From Leptolyngbya sp. PCC 7375 (GTDB lineage Bacteria; Cyanobacteriota; Cyanobacteriia; Phormidesmidales; Phormidesmidaceae), in the NCBI RefSeq assembly GCF_000316115.1, contig NZ_JH993797.1, positions 1,102,486 to 1,166,485 on the forward strand: 64,000 nucleotides of DNA, written 5' to 3'. Position numbers and translations under genes: made by a program. Positions within the stretch are counted from its first letter, which is position 1; each line of letters begins with the position of its first letter. Shown here one piece after another: positions 46,175 through 55,406 of the stretch. The notes under the pieces were generated by a model. That model made no database searches, had not been told where the DNA came from, and worked only from the letters and a program-made list of their open reading frames with translations.

Positions 46175-47000
46175 AGACAATGCAGGCCTATCAACAGAGC
46201 GATAGGTGAGGAAAAATGGGCGACTGAAAAAAACGAACCTGATTTTCTCAAACCTTCTATAAAAGTCATAAATGAGTAGATTTCTGAAGAAATAGAAGAT
46301 TTATACAGAGAAAGAGGAATGACGAATCTATCAGGACTAGATTACAGAGATGGAGAATGGACAATTGATTGGAAAGTCATGCCCTTAGAAATAACAATCC
46401 AAAATTTTGTATTCTATGTCGCCTGATACGGTTTAATATTTTCTTCCTAATTGACGAGACATTATGTTCAGGATGAACCATTGAGGCCGTTTTTTTGTTT
46501 CTATAATAACGGTTTCCTAAGAAGAATATGGTCAATCTCTTAAAATATTAAAGACTGTTGCTAATGTAGGTTTGGTGTTGAGCGATACAGAATATTTTGT
46601 TTTGATCTTTGGTAATAGGGTATAGAGAGTGTGCGACTCCAGCTTTTTTGATTAGCCCTACAGCTTTAGTTCTATGCTGTTGTTGATTTAGGGAATGAAC
46701 CGATCGGGCTAAATTGTCCCGGATCGTTATTTTTTAGATTAAATCTTCCCGAGGATCCGCAACGCCAGTGCTATCTTGATGGACTGAAGCATAGTTGGTT
46801 TTAAATGATATGGATTGGTTCACAGGAACAGTCCCTTGTAACTATTTGCGCACTGAGTAATGACGCCAACAATAGGATCGCCGTACTCTCTATAGATGCT
46901 GCTGCCAAGGTACTGCTAGTGGCGGCGTCCCAGACTTGGGAAGATATTGCAGTCTCTGGGCAATATCTTCAACTGGTAAATATAAAGGAGACCTTTGACA
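46175..47000. other. Intergenic region upstream of cnfR with MITE-like element copy 3
   Basis: About 825 AT-rich bases hold the cnfR promoter and the inverted MITE-like copy at 46679-46765. An ORF of 72 codons (46805-47023) lacks a ribosome site and overlaps the next gene, so I do not call it. Confidence 0.5.
46679..46765 (-). repeat. MITE-like element, copy 3 (inverted)
   Basis: Read on the minus strand, it begins GCGTTGCGGATCCTCGG and ends CCTAAATCAACAAC. It aligns with copy 1 (8287) along most of its length, including AAGATTTAAT and GATCGGTTCATTCCC. The terminal repeats have decayed by a few bases. Confidence 0.6.
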
Positions 47001-47318
47001 ATGCTAAGTTTATCGATGACTGATGCTAATATGGTCGCGATGGATTTTTTGATGCAAGATTTGGAAATTCCAGATATTGATCAAGATTTCTTCTCCATTC
47101 TGGCTAACCGTGAGACGGGTAGTGAATGGTATGTCGTAGAAATAGGAGTAGAAGGACTTCCCGACAAGTGGGTGTTACAAGTATTTGATACGGGGCAGTG
47201 TGATCCCTGTTATACCTTTGTATCCCCAATGCCTAAAGAAGAAGATGCTGATTTAGAAGAGTTTCCTGAGCGTATTGCTCAAGTCATTACGATGGAGCGA
47301 GCTGGGCATAGCGTATGA
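47001..47318 (+). CDS. Hypothetical acidic protein in the nif region
   Basis: The protein has 105 residues and starts at ATG 47001 with AAAGGAG at 46984-46990. It is acidic and soluble, with a strand-rich middle (SEWYVVEIG, KWVLQVFDTGQCDP) and no motif I recognise. One CDPC pair could hold a metal or form a disulfide. It is followed 39 bases later by another unknown gene on the same strand, so the two form a small operon embedded between cnfR and the nifT-containing unit. Confidence 0.55.
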   Translation: MLSLSMTDANMVAMDFLMQDLEIPDIDQDFFSILANRETGSEWYVVEIGVEGLPDKWVLQVFDTGQCDPCYTFVSPMPKEEDADLEEFPERIAQVITMERAGHSV

Positions 47319-47357
47319 TTGAGTCCAGTCCTTAGTGGCTAGCTTTGAGGATTGATA

Positions 47358-47705
47358 ATGGTTCATTCACTCTCGCCTGAAGATCTACCACCAGAGTTAA
47401 TAACAGACTTGGACGCAGAGTTGAAAAGGCAATTAGAAGGAGCTATCTGTCGGCACTTTTTCGAAGCCTGTGATGGATCTACTCAATCCCTGTTGATGCT
47501 CTGTAGATGGACCATCACTATTGCTGAGGTCGTAATCTTACATATTTACTGCTCTGATCAGGAAAAAAATTGGCGAGTGTTGGACCGGATGACCAGGCTA
47601 GCTGAATATCTGTCTCAATTGAGTCCCCGTGCCAAAATCAGAGTCCATCCCCCATCACAAATGGAAGCACCGTTTGACATGCGAGTTGATGAACGTTCTG
47701 TTTAG
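47358..47705 (+). CDS. Hypothetical protein in the nif region
   Basis: The protein has 115 residues from ATG 47358, preceded by GAGG. The sequence is helical (LDAELKRQLEGAICRHFFEA), with a conserved-looking hydrophobic core (TITIAEVVILHIYCSD), and ends with a basic stretch and a polar tail. I do not recognise the family. It probably forms an operon with the gene before it and is convergent with the [2Fe-2S] protein gene. Confidence 0.5.
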   Translation: MVHSLSPEDLPPELITDLDAELKRQLEGAICRHFFEACDGSTQSLLMLCRWTITIAEVVILHIYCSDQEKNWRVLDRMTRLAEYLSQLSPRAKIRVHPPSQMEAPFDMRVDERSV

Positions 47706-47893
47706 CCAAATCGTTCTAACGCTTTAGTACCCTTAGCTCTGGGAATAAGCCATAGCTATTGAGATAGCGCTTTGTTCCTTCAGATATTCGCTGTAATCGG
47801 CCAGATTATCTAGGCCGACATAGGTGAGTGTAATTTCAGTGATGAACCAAGCAAATAGCTTAAGCACCAGTTGGCGATATTTTATTTTCATGA

Positions 47894-48541
47894 TTAGCTT
47901 TCAAGTGAACATGGTTTAGAGGGAAAAAAGTGTTTCTCTACAACGTTCGATAAACTTTGAAGGCTGAGCCGATCGTAACGATGTTTGCCCGGCATAATCG
48001 TCAGGGTTGGTGCCTTTGAACAGCGTTTTTGACAGCCTGTATATTGAATTTCTACCTGGTCATGGAGCTGATATTCTTGCAAGATACTCTCTAGTTTTGA
48101 GATCAGTTGGCGGCCACCTCGCTTCTGGCAGCCTGACTTGCGACAAATCAAGATCTTAGGTGGTTTTTGTGCAACAGCGACCGTGGGATACGTTGGCACC
48201 TGAGAAGCCTCAGCCGTTGTTGACATTGGAGCCTTAGGTGAAGTTGTGAGAGGCACCTCTTCGTTAGGGGGAAGTAGTGGCAACACCTGGTAGGCTCTGA
48301 GCTTAATGGTACCTGTGGTAAAATCAACCTGACTGCGACCAATGCAGCGAATTTGATCTCCGGGCTGGAATTGATAAGCTTGTATAGAATCTCGCACCTC
48401 TTTAGGCAGCTTAATTACCACTTGCTCTTGCTCGACTTCAAGTGCAAGAGCCTTGATCTTTTTCTTTTTCTTGCTGAGATACCCTAAAAAGATTCCCTCT
48501 AGGATAAACATATATGGAGGTAGTTGTTTAAGCGGTGACAT
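47894..48541 (-). CDS. Thioredoxin-like [2Fe-2S] ferredoxin domain protein
   Basis: The protein has 215 residues from the ATG at 48541, which has AGGAG nine bases before it; an in-frame ATG at 48568 is less likely. The first 85 residues form a small beta domain. After a Pro/Ser/Thr-rich linker, the C-terminal 75 residues are a thioredoxin-like [2Fe-2S] domain with ligands in CRKSGCQKRGG and YTGCQKRCSKAPT. Similar proteins accompany nif genes in other cyanobacteria. It may carry electrons for nitrogenase maturation. It is the last gene after nifV and nifT on this strand, with 205 bases between. Confidence 0.75.
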   Translation of the reverse strand: MSPLKQLPPYMFILEGIFLGYLSKKKKKIKALALEVEQEQVVIKLPKEVRDSIQAYQFQPGDQIRCIGRSQVDFTTGTIKLRAYQVLPLLPPNEEVPLTTSPKAPMSTTAEASQVPTYPTVAVAQKPPKILICRKSGCQKRGGRQLISKLESILQEYQLHDQVEIQYTGCQKRCSKAPTLTIMPGKHRYDRLSLQSLSNVVEKHFFPSKPCSLES

Positions 48542-48746
48542 GGAAAAATCTCCTGTGAAGTGAGGCAACAGTATTTAGGGATATGCCAGCAAATAATTTA
48601 CCGTTTTGTGGGGTATAAATTCAGAGCGAAACGTTGTCCCAAGGATATAATTCAGGAGGCAGCAATCAGCATACAGGATCTCACTGACTTCTGCCTCCTA
48701 CCGCCTAATTTTCCATCCACTCAAGCTTTCTCGGCTTAAATAGACT

Positions 48747-48950
48747 TTAATTCAAGCGTTTAGCTTTAACGGTTTGAGGCGTTTTGATGGGATTATCCAA
48801 TCCGGTCACTGATAGCTCCCAGCCATTGGCTAGAGTCAGAACTTGGGCATCATCGACCGTGGTTTGTTTAACAACAACTTCTTCCAGGTCCTTTTTGGCA
48901 ACATAGACCATTAGCTTTCCAGCACGATCCGTATGCAGCATGACTTTCAT
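48747..48950 (-). CDS. nifT: NifT/FixU family protein
   Basis: The protein has 67 residues, typical of NifT (PROBABLE: opening MKVMLHTDRAGKLMVYVAKK and the GWELSV strand). Its exact role in nitrogen fixation is unknown, and mutants in other organisms have mild or no effects. It lies 77 bases after nifV. In many cyanobacteria nifZ lies between nifV and nifT; here nifZ is after nifK instead. Confidence 0.88.
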   Translation of the reverse strand: MKVMLHTDRAGKLMVYVAKKDLEEVVVKQTTVDDAQVLTLANGWELSVTGLDNPIKTPQTVKAKRLN

Positions 48951-49027
48951 AGTGTTTCCTTAAGATAGAGAGCATTGTAGGGGCTGGCCTTGTGCCTGCC
49001 CTAGGGGAAGAATTTATAAGGTGCGAA

Positions 49028-50170
49028 TTATATAATCGCCACACCTAAACCCTCCTGCGAGGCTAAGGTGAGCAATTCATCAACGGTAAGGCTACGTTTC
49101 AGCTGAGTAGAAAGATCGCGGACGGCATTGAGCAGTAACTGACTATTACTGGCATCCAGATGTATGCCATAGTTCTGTAGAACTTGACTCAGCAGGTGAC
49201 GACCAGAGTGTTTGCCGATAACAAAACGCCGTTGCCAACCAACATCTTTGGGATCAAACGGTTCGTAAGTACTGGGATTATGCAGCACTCCATGGGCATG
49301 GATACCGGACTCATGGGCAAAGGTATTGGCTCCAACAATAGCCTTCCAGGGAGGGACTGGACAATTGACGGTTTTAGCAACAAAGCGAGACAATTCTAAC
49401 AGACGCTCGGTTTGAATATTGGTTTTGAGACCATAGATTTGCCGTAAGGCCATGACAACTTCCTCAAGAGCCGCATTGCCAGCCCTTTCTCCTAGTCCAT
49501 TAACAGTAGTATTAATAGAGACAGCACCAGCTCGGATACCGGCCAGGGCATTGGCTGTTGCCAACCCCAGGTCGTTATGGGTGTGCATTTCCACTGGAAT
49601 GGCTAAGACGGCAACCAGTTTTTGGACTTTTTCAAAGGTGGTAAACGGGTCCAGAACGCCCACAGTGTCACAAAAACGAAAACGAAATGCGCCGCTTTCT
49701 TGGGCAAACTGTGCGGCTTCGAGTAAAAATGTTTCATCAGCACGAGAACTATCTTCACCTCCAACACTGACGTCTAGACCGTGATCGCGGGCAAAGGTAA
49801 TGGTCTCTTGTAGCTGCTTAAACATTTTGGCCCACTGGCCTTGAAACTTTACTTGAATCTGTATATCTGAAACTGGCACCGAAATATGGATGCGCTTTAG
49901 GCCACAATTAATCGACGCCTGAATATCAGACAACACAGCGCGATTCCATCCTAGGAGTTGAGCATTTAGGCCCAGATTGGCAATTGTGTGGATAGCCTGA
50001 GCTTCATCTCTCCCCATGGCGGGAATGCCAACTTCCATTTCTTGAATGCCAATGGTGTCGAGAAACGTTGCGATCGCAACCTTCTCGTCCAAACTGAAGG
50101 CAATACCTGCAGCTTGTTCACCATCTCTGAGGGTCGTATCGTTAATATATATTTGGGGTGGTGGTGTCAT
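49028..50170 (-). CDS. nifV: Homocitrate synthase
   Basis: The protein has 380 residues from the ATG at 50170, preceded by GGAGG at ideal distance; an upstream ATG at 50191 lacks one. The HMGL-like TIM barrel opens with INDTTLRDGEQAAG, and later has the metal-binding HTHNDLGLATAN and the VNGLGERAGNA loop. NifV condenses acetyl-CoA and 2-oxoglutarate to homocitrate, the organic part of FeMo-cofactor. The absence of the LeuA regulatory domain and its place among nif genes support NifV over isopropylmalate synthase. A pyrimidine-rich heptamer repeat lies just upstream on the sense strand. Confidence 0.93.
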   Translation of the reverse strand: MTPPPQIYINDTTLRDGEQAAGIAFSLDEKVAIATFLDTIGIQEMEVGIPAMGRDEAQAIHTIANLGLNAQLLGWNRAVLSDIQASINCGLKRIHISVPVSDIQIQVKFQGQWAKMFKQLQETITFARDHGLDVSVGGEDSSRADETFLLEAAQFAQESGAFRFRFCDTVGVLDPFTTFEKVQKLVAVLAIPVEMHTHNDLGLATANALAGIRAGAVSINTTVNGLGERAGNAALEEVVMALRQIYGLKTNIQTERLLELSRFVAKTVNCPVPPWKAIVGANTFAHESGIHAHGVLHNPSTYEPFDPKDVGWQRRFVIGKHSGRHLLSQVLQNYGIHLDASNSQLLLNAVRDLSTQLKRSLTVDELLTLASQEGLGVAII

Positions 50171-50197
50171 CGTAGCGGCCTCCGTAAACATGGGAGA

Positions 50198-50235
50198 GGG
50201 AAGAGGGAGGAGGGAGGAGGGAAGAGGGAAGAGGG
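50198..50235 (-). repeat. Heptanucleotide tandem repeat upstream of nifV
   Basis: Five tandem heptamers GGGAAGA/GGGAGGA on the plus strand, which reads as TCTTCCC/TCCTCCC on the nifV sense strand, end 28 bases before the nifV ATG. The same heptamer family, in the same sense orientation, fills the nifK-nifZ spacer. Confidence 0.85.
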
Positions 50236-50305
50236 TGAGCTGAGGGCCGTGTATAGTCTCACCCTCAAAATTTGCCTACTGGATTAGACTTGACGAACAG
50301 CTGTC

Positions 50306-50449
50306 TTAAGTCAACGAAGCATCGTCCATTGACTGAGACTGGTCTCTGTTGAAGGATTCAATATCTTCTGCAATAATTTGATTGAGAAAATACTGTAGAA
50401 CCCAAGCAAAGACAATAAAAGGACCAATCATCATAAGGGTGGTCAACAT
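50306..50449 (-). CDS. Small membrane protein of 47 residues between dps and nifV
   Basis: Reading on the minus strand from the ATG at 50449 gives 47 residues. One membrane helix (LMMIGPFIVFAWVLQYFL) is followed by a polar, acidic tail ending DDASLT. A full AGGAGG ribosome site lies nine bases before the ATG (complement of 50459-50464), among the strongest in the window, so translation is likely. It sits inside the nifP-to-nifV gene series, all on the same strand. I do not recognise the family. It could be a small subunit or a regulator of a membrane complex serving nitrogenase. Confidence 0.7.
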   Translation of the reverse strand: MLTTLMMIGPFIVFAWVLQYFLNQIIAEDIESFNRDQSQSMDDASLT

Positions 50450-50503
50450 AGTAAGTGCCTCCTGACTATTTGAGCAATAGACGAAATCTTGAACTGCATA
50501 GCC

Positions 50504-51043
50504 CTACTTCAAAAAGGTAAAAGTAAGACTATCTTCAGACAAAAAGTGTTCAAGATGAAAAGCTCGCTCTTCTGTCTTTAAGAGAATTTGCTCATAGAGA
50601 TATCGAGTGGCTCGATCTCCCACACTTTCAGCTTGAGTGGCTAGTCGGCGAAGTAGAGTGATCATCGATTGCTCAGCAGTAAGATCATTGGCAATCATCT
50701 GTTGACAGTTATAGGCACCCTCTGATTCTGGAGTAAAACAGCATTGTTCAGCCAGTGTGGCAAAGGTGCCTGCGGGAATGCCGCCTAGACCATTTAAACG
50801 CTCAGCTACATCATGGGCATCTCCCTGAACAGCTCCATAGCTTTCTTGGAAGAATTCATGAATAGCGTAAAATTCTGCACCTTCAATTACAAAATGATGC
50901 TTTTGATATTGCATATAAAGGGCTTGAAAACTGGCGTAAACCAAATTCAGCCCTTCGCATACGGTGATAGTAATCTCCTTCTCAAGACCGACAGGATTAT
51001 CACCTACTTCACCAAAAGCACGGACAAGGGTTTGAGTAGTCAT
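50504..51043 (-). CDS. Dps-family ferritin-like protein in the nif operon
   Basis: The protein has 179 residues from the ATG at 51043, which has GGAG eight bases upstream; the frame stays open further but without a ribosome site. It has the Dps helix-bundle signature: QYQKHHFVIEGAEFYAIHEFF, with ferroxidase His/Glu residues, then DVAERLNGLGG. Dps proteins oxidise iron with hydrogen peroxide and store it, which protects DNA and iron-sulfur proteins. A place between the Asr1405-like gene and nifV suggests protection of, or iron supply for, nitrogenase. Confidence 0.85.
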   Translation of the reverse strand: MTTQTLVRAFGEVGDNPVGLEKEITITVCEGLNLVYASFQALYMQYQKHHFVIEGAEFYAIHEFFQESYGAVQGDAHDVAERLNGLGGIPAGTFATLAEQCCFTPESEGAYNCQQMIANDLTAEQSMITLLRRLATQAESVGDRATRYLYEQILLKTEERAFHLEHFLSEDSLTFTFLK

Positions 51044-51087
51044 ATAATTTCTCCAATCAATATGTAGGATGAACAAAAAGTAAGCGG

Positions 51088-51357
51088 CTAATGATTTGTA
51101 GTACAACTCACCTGAGTTTGCCAACACCGTTCTAACCAGCCAATACTAGACTGGCGAGGCGATGTGAATTGTCTGATGACGCTGCAAACTAACATCAGCT
51201 CTAATGCATCGTTGACATCAACTCTTAGTGTGCCATCGGTGGGACAGCTACAAGAGATATGAAGTTCTTGCAAGCGACGATTAATCGACCAACGTTCGCC
51301 GCGAGGCACTGCAACAACCTGCCCCCAACCGGGAACAGTGGGTGTGGGGTTATCCAT
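51088..51357 (-). CDS. Asr1405/Asl0597-like small protein
   Basis: The protein has 89 residues. The segment [12 protein letters not shown] near the C-terminus and the strand pair [29 protein letters not shown] resemble the small cyanobacterial proteins Asr1405/Asl0597, one of which lies in the Anabaena nif region. The function is unknown. Its start overlaps the end of nifP by eight bases, so translation is coupled. Confidence 0.7.
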   Translation of the reverse strand: MDNPTPTVPGWGQVVAVPRGERWSINRRLQELHISCSCPTDGTLRVDVNDALELMLVCSVIRQFTSPRQSSIGWLERCWQTQVSCTTNH

Positions 51358-52078
51358 AGGATTGATACTCCAACGTTGAAAGGGATGAACAAGTGAGACT
51401 TTGTACTTGGGTTTCTAGCGCGTCAATGCGAGCCAAAAGATGACGTAGGGTAGTGGCTTCAACATCGGGAAGCTGACTATGTTCCAAAGGAGTTGTTAGG
51501 GTGTTGCATTCGCAAACATTACGGCTGGGGATCCCAACAGCCGTGCAGTTGGTCGGTACACTGTTTAATACAACAGCACCCGCCCCAATGCGGGCATGGT
51601 CCCCAATAGTAATACTGCCAAGCACTTTGGCACCACTGCCAATCACCACTTGGCTGCCAACCGTAGGATGGCGCTTACCAGTTTCTTTACCTGTCCCCCC
51701 TAGAGTCACCCCCTGATAGATCAGGGTGTAGTCTCCGACCACAGCAGTTTCTCCAATCACAACACCCATACCGTGATCGATAAAAACCCCTTTACCGAGG
51801 GTGGCCCCGGGATGAATTTCAATGCCCGTAAAGAGGCGAGCCAGGTGAGAAATAAAGCGAGGGAAAAAGGAAATCTTGTGATTTTGTAGCCAGTGGGCAA
51901 GGCGATGGGCTGCGATCGCATGTAAACCAGGGTAACAGCACAACACCTCTAACCAACTTCGAGCCGCCGGGTCCCGTTCAAAAATGATTGTGAAATCGGC
52001 CACACATGGAAAAAGCCGGTGCAGTTCAGCAGACGAAAACAAATGCCGAACAGAAAAGTGTTGCAGAGATAGGGACAT
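51350..52078 (-). CDS. nifP: Serine O-acetyltransferase in the nif cluster
   Basis: The protein has 242 residues. An N-terminal helical part precedes the left-handed beta-helix with hexapeptide repeats and the signatures [32 protein letters not shown] and [13 protein letters not shown]. It makes O-acetylserine, the carbon acceptor for cysteine, and so supplies sulfur for iron-sulfur clusters; the copy next to nif genes is called NifP. It is the first gene of the minus-strand unit and is divergent from nifB across a 1.3 kb control region, as in other non-heterocystous diazotrophs. Confidence 0.92.
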   Translation of the reverse strand: MSLSLQHFSVRHLFSSAELHRLFPCVADFTIIFERDPAARSWLEVLCCYPGLHAIAAHRLAHWLQNHKISFFPRFISHLARLFTGIEIHPGATLGKGVFIDHGMGVVIGETAVVGDYTLIYQGVTLGGTGKETGKRHPTVGSQVVIGSGAKVLGSITIGDHARIGAGAVVLNSVPTNCTAVGIPSRNVCECNTLTTPLEHSQLPDVEATTLRHLLARIDALETQVQSLTCSSLSTLEYQSYG

Positions 52079-52216
52079 GGGTCTGGTGGGGCGTTGTTTT
52101 CCTGCTTATAGCAGTTACAACTGAGGGGGGGTGATCGCAACGGCCCAATCCAGATTTACTATAACTATTACCTTTACACTCAAATGCTAAAACCTTTATT
52201 GGTAAAGCATTTAGAA

Positions 52217-52252
52217 TTTTTCTAGGGACAGGGTACAAGTATTTTGATACCC
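52217..52252 (+). promoter_or_regulatory. nifP-side copy of the shared nif motif
   Basis: TTTTTCTAGG (52217-52226), GGGTAC (52231-52236) and GTATTTTGATACCC (52239-52252) follow each other closely. The same blocks occur inverted on the nifB side. The segment ends about 140 bases before the nifP ATG. It is a candidate CnfR site by context. Confidence 0.55.
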
Positions 52253-52829
52253 AGGGTTAGGTATTTCTAAGGGTGGGTGCAGGTATTCTGTACTCACGTC
52301 AAAGCCTTTATATATAGTGTTTAGACCTGGGTTTTAGACAGTCTTATAAAAACTAGTTTGATGTACTCAAAACTTGGTTTTTGATAGGCGAACTCACAGC
52401 TTAGCAACAGAAACTGTAACAACTGATGCAGAACTGCCTCGACTAATTTCAGCAATCCTTAACAACTCGCCAATAGGTAGATCCTAGAGGTGCGTGTTAC
52501 GGAAGACCCAGTTTAATGAGCCAACTTCAAAGTGAGCATCAGCTTCATCTGGATCATCGAAAGCAAGACAGTGTTCCAGTTCAAAACTCTCCTAGTGTTT
52601 AACATTATTTAATGTGAAATAGTAAAATCCGTTACCGAAATTGGGTTTAAACTGAAAACAATGATACAGACACCTTTTTTGCCCATGTAGCACAGCGGTA
52701 AATTGTGTATCTAATTTAGCAAAATATCTGTTATTGAGTACTCAAAAACCTGTCATTTAGAACCAATCAAAGTCGAGTCCATCCCTTTTATGATAATGGA
52801 TGCGACTGAGTACAGTAATCATCGAGCGG

Positions 52830-52887
52830 GGGTGACAAAATACTAGTCCGTACCCTGGGGAATACCCGTACCCCAACCTAGAAAAAA
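52830..52887 (-). promoter_or_regulatory. nifB-side copy of the shared nif motif
   Basis: Read on the minus strand, 52887-52861 gives TTTTTTCTAGG, TTGGGGTAC and GGGTATT in the order seen beside nifP. 52843-52830 then gives GTATTTTGTCACCC, which matches 12 of 14 bases of the nifP-side block. The two copies point in opposite directions, each toward its own gene in the same way. Confidence 0.55.
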
Positions 52888-53383
52888 TATTTTTCCTTGA
52901 ATTATCAAGGGCTGTAGTCGGTGAGTACAGCGTTAATTATTTAATAAATCCTATTGGGGCATTGTTCTAGTGAACTTCTAGAGCCGTTGATATAACTCTT
53001 GCATCGCCAAACACGCAGTTAACGCACGTTGGTGAACTCAAGCAACAAGGTCCAGCTAGATCTCACTTATCTTGCTAAGCCTTTGTTAGTTAGAGGTTCA
53101 CCATTGGGCGGTAGGTGACAGACCAATTTCAGGCGTATTCACCCTATCGAGATGTCCTCGTTATCTTACCCAGACAAACAAGCACATCTCCATCCACACA
53201 CCCTGGAAGTTGCTGATCACCTGACTGAGTTCTGACGCTCGCACGCTCTCTGGCACTGCATTGTCTACCCTCCAGCCCGATTCTCCGATTTTATCGTGCA
53301 GAACAACCAACTGTGTTTACAGACTCAGCCAATGCAGTGCCGCTATTTCATATCGATACTTTATTCCCTAACTCCTTAAACCA

Positions 53384-54856
53384 ATGACGCCTCCGCCTCC
53401 TACTGCCCTTGTCTCCGCGCCCACGACGACGCCTGAGTTGGACATAACGTTGACTAAAACAAAAACTACAGTCAAGAAGTCTGGCGGCGGCTGTGGCTGC
53501 AGCACTAAAAATGATGCGCCTAGCGGTATGAGTGAGTCTTTAAAGGCTCGCATTGAAAAACATCCTTGCTACAGCGAAGAAGCTCACCACCATTATGCCC
53601 GTATGCACGTTGCTGTGGCTCCAGCCTGCAACATTCAGTGCAACTATTGCAACCGTAAATATGACTGTGCCAATGAAAGCCGTCCTGGTGTTGTTAGCGA
53701 ACTGTTAACCCCTGAAGAAGCTGCCCACAAAGTTTTGGTGGTGGCCGGTAAAATTCCACAAATGACAGTTTTGGGAATTGCGGGTCCCGGCGACCCCCTG
53801 GCTAACCCAGAGAAAACCTTCCGCACCTTTGAGCTCATTGCCGACAAAGCTCCTGACATCAAACTCTGTCTCTCAACCAATGGTCTGATGTTGCCTGAGC
53901 ATGTTGATCGGATTAAGCAGCTGAATGTGGATCATGTCACGATCACTATTAATATGGTGGACCCGAAAATAGGGGAGAAAATTTATCCCTGGGTTCACTA
54001 CCGTCGTCGTCGCTATCGTGGCATTGAGGGGGTGAAGATCCTGCACGAGCGTCAGATGGAAGGTCTACAGGCGCTTCAGGAAGCTGATATCCTCTGCAAG
54101 GTAAACTCGGTGCTGATTCCTGGCATCAACGATGAGCACCTGCCAGAGGTGAATAAGGCGATTCGCGATCGCGGCGCGTTTCTCCATAATATTATGCCCC
54201 TGATTTCCGCCCCAGAGCATGGCACGTACTTTGGTCTCAATGGTCAGCGGGGTCCAAATCCCAAAGAACTTAAGAGCGTTCAAGATAATTGCTCTGGCAA
54301 CATGAAAATGATGCGCCACTGCCGTCAGTGTCGGGCCGATGCCGTTGGTCTACTGGGTGAAGACCGTAGTCAGGAATTCACCAAAGAGAAGTTTATGGAT
54401 ATGTCGGCGGACTACAGTTTGGAAAAACGTCAGGCAGTTCATCTGGGCATTGAGCAAACCAAAGCCGCTGTAGCTGAGAAAAAACAAGCATCTGTCAATA
54501 AGCGTCGAACTGAGTCTCCTAAAGTCCTGGTTGCGGTTGCGACTAAGGGTGGAGGACTCGTCAATCAACACTTTGGCCATGCCAAAGAATTCATGATTTA
54601 TGAAGTAGATGCAACGGAAGCCAAGTTTGTTGGTCATCGTAAAGTTGCCGATTACTGCCAGGGTGGCTACGGCGAAGAGGCAGCCCTGGAAGGCATCATC
54701 AATACGATTATCGACTGTAAGGCTATACTGACCGCCAAAGTAGGCCCCTGCCCTCAAAAGACCTTACAAAAAGCCGGGCTGACCGTCATTGAAGCCTATG
54801 ACGTGATTGAAACTGTTGCACGACGGTTTTATGACGAACACGTTTTAGAGAGATAG
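53384..54856 (+). CDS. nifB: FeMo-cofactor biosynthesis protein NifB
   Basis: The protein has 490 residues. A Cys-rich N-terminal stretch (GGGCGCS) and the HPCY motif precede the radical SAM cluster site [14 protein letters not shown]. The C-terminus is a NifX-like domain ([21 protein letters not shown]). NifB uses SAM to build NifB-co, the 8Fe-9S-C core of the cofactor, and is essential for all nitrogenases. It opens the plus-strand nif unit and is divergent from nifP. The ATG at 53384 has no good ribosome site, so the start is less certain than the identity. Confidence 0.96.
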   Translation: MTPPPPTALVSAPTTTPELDITLTKTKTTVKKSGGGCGCSTKNDAPSGMSESLKARIEKHPCYSEEAHHHYARMHVAVAPACNIQCNYCNRKYDCANESRPGVVSELLTPEEAAHKVLVVAGKIPQMTVLGIAGPGDPLANPEKTFRTFELIADKAPDIKLCLSTNGLMLPEHVDRIKQLNVDHVTITINMVDPKIGEKIYPWVHYRRRRYRGIEGVKILHERQMEGLQALQEADILCKVNSVLIPGINDEHLPEVNKAIRDRGAFLHNIMPLISAPEHGTYFGLNGQRGPNPKELKSVQDNCSGNMKMMRHCRQCRADAVGLLGEDRSQEFTKEKFMDMSADYSLEKRQAVHLGIEQTKAAVAEKKQASVNKRRTESPKVLVAVATKGGGLVNQHFGHAKEFMIYEVDATEAKFVGHRKVADYCQGGYGEEAALEGIINTIIDCKAILTAKVGPCPQKTLQKAGLTVIEAYDVIETVARRFYDEHVLER

Positions 54857-54962
54857 AAGCAGAGGAGATACGGAAAAGAGGGAGATTTATCAGAATTTTT
54901 TCCTCTAACCCTCCTCTCTCTTTTACTCTCTCTGTCCTAACCCTAACAGCGAGGCCCATACC

Positions 54963-55355
54963 ATGACTTACACCATCACTAATGACTGTATCTCCTGTCA
55001 GCGCTGTCTCTCTAGCTGCCCAACCAATGCCATTGAGACCGATGGGTCCACATTCTGGATAGATGTGAATCGCTGTAACCAGTGTCAAGGCTCCCATGGC
55101 GTCGCTCAATGCTGGTCTGTGTGCCCAACGAATGAAGGCTGTGTGCCGTTATCCACTGCAACTACAGCTGTCGCTCTAAAGGCTGAGACAACAACAGAAT
55201 ACTGGAATGTTTGGTTTACCAACTATAGCCACATGATCGCGCGGCTTAAATCCTCACAGCAGCCTGGATACTGGCGGCAGTGGTTTGACCGGTATTCCCA
55301 ATCCTTACAAACCTTGAGAGCCCAGGCTGACACAAATATCCCGTTAATGCCATAG
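54963..55355 (+). CDS. fdxN: 2[4Fe-4S] ferredoxin FdxN
   Basis: The protein has 130 residues. The first cluster site is CISCQRCLSSCPTNAI; the second has CNQCQG...CWSVCPT. The last 60 residues form a helical tail without cysteines. FdxN is believed to feed electrons to NifB. It lies 106 bases after nifB behind a pyrimidine-rich stretch. Its ferredoxin part resembles the N-terminus of the CnfR protein in the same window (DCISCQRC against GCISCDSC), which suggests common origin. Confidence 0.92.
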   Translation: MTYTITNDCISCQRCLSSCPTNAIETDGSTFWIDVNRCNQCQGSHGVAQCWSVCPTNEGCVPLSTATTAVALKAETTTEYWNVWFTNYSHMIARLKSSQQPGYWRQWFDRYSQSLQTLRAQADTNIPLMP

Positions 55356-55406
55356 TGCCTGCCCTGATTCTTTCTATTGTCCTTTATTGATCGCGGAGAT
55401 GAGGTA

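Larger units (their letters stand above)
52079..53383. promoter_or_regulatory. 1.3 kb divergent control region between nifP and nifB
   Basis: There is no convincing gene here. Motifs near nifP (52217-52252) recur in inverted orientation on the nifB side (52830-52887), so each faces its own gene in the same way; these are listed separately. Near-repeats GTACTCAAAA also occur around 52364 and 52738. About 500 bases remain between the second motif and nifB, which suggests a long nifB leader. NtcA-type GTA-N8-TAC sites were looked for by eye and not found. Confidence 0.65.

Noticed and set aside
46805..47023. 72-codon plus-strand ORF
   Set aside because: The residue composition is protein-like, but there is no ribosome site and it overlaps the start of the better-supported gene at 47001.
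52079..53383. NtcA-type sites (GTA-N8-TAC) in the nif control region
   Set aside because: Several GTA and TAC triplets occur, but none with the eight-base spacing by eye.
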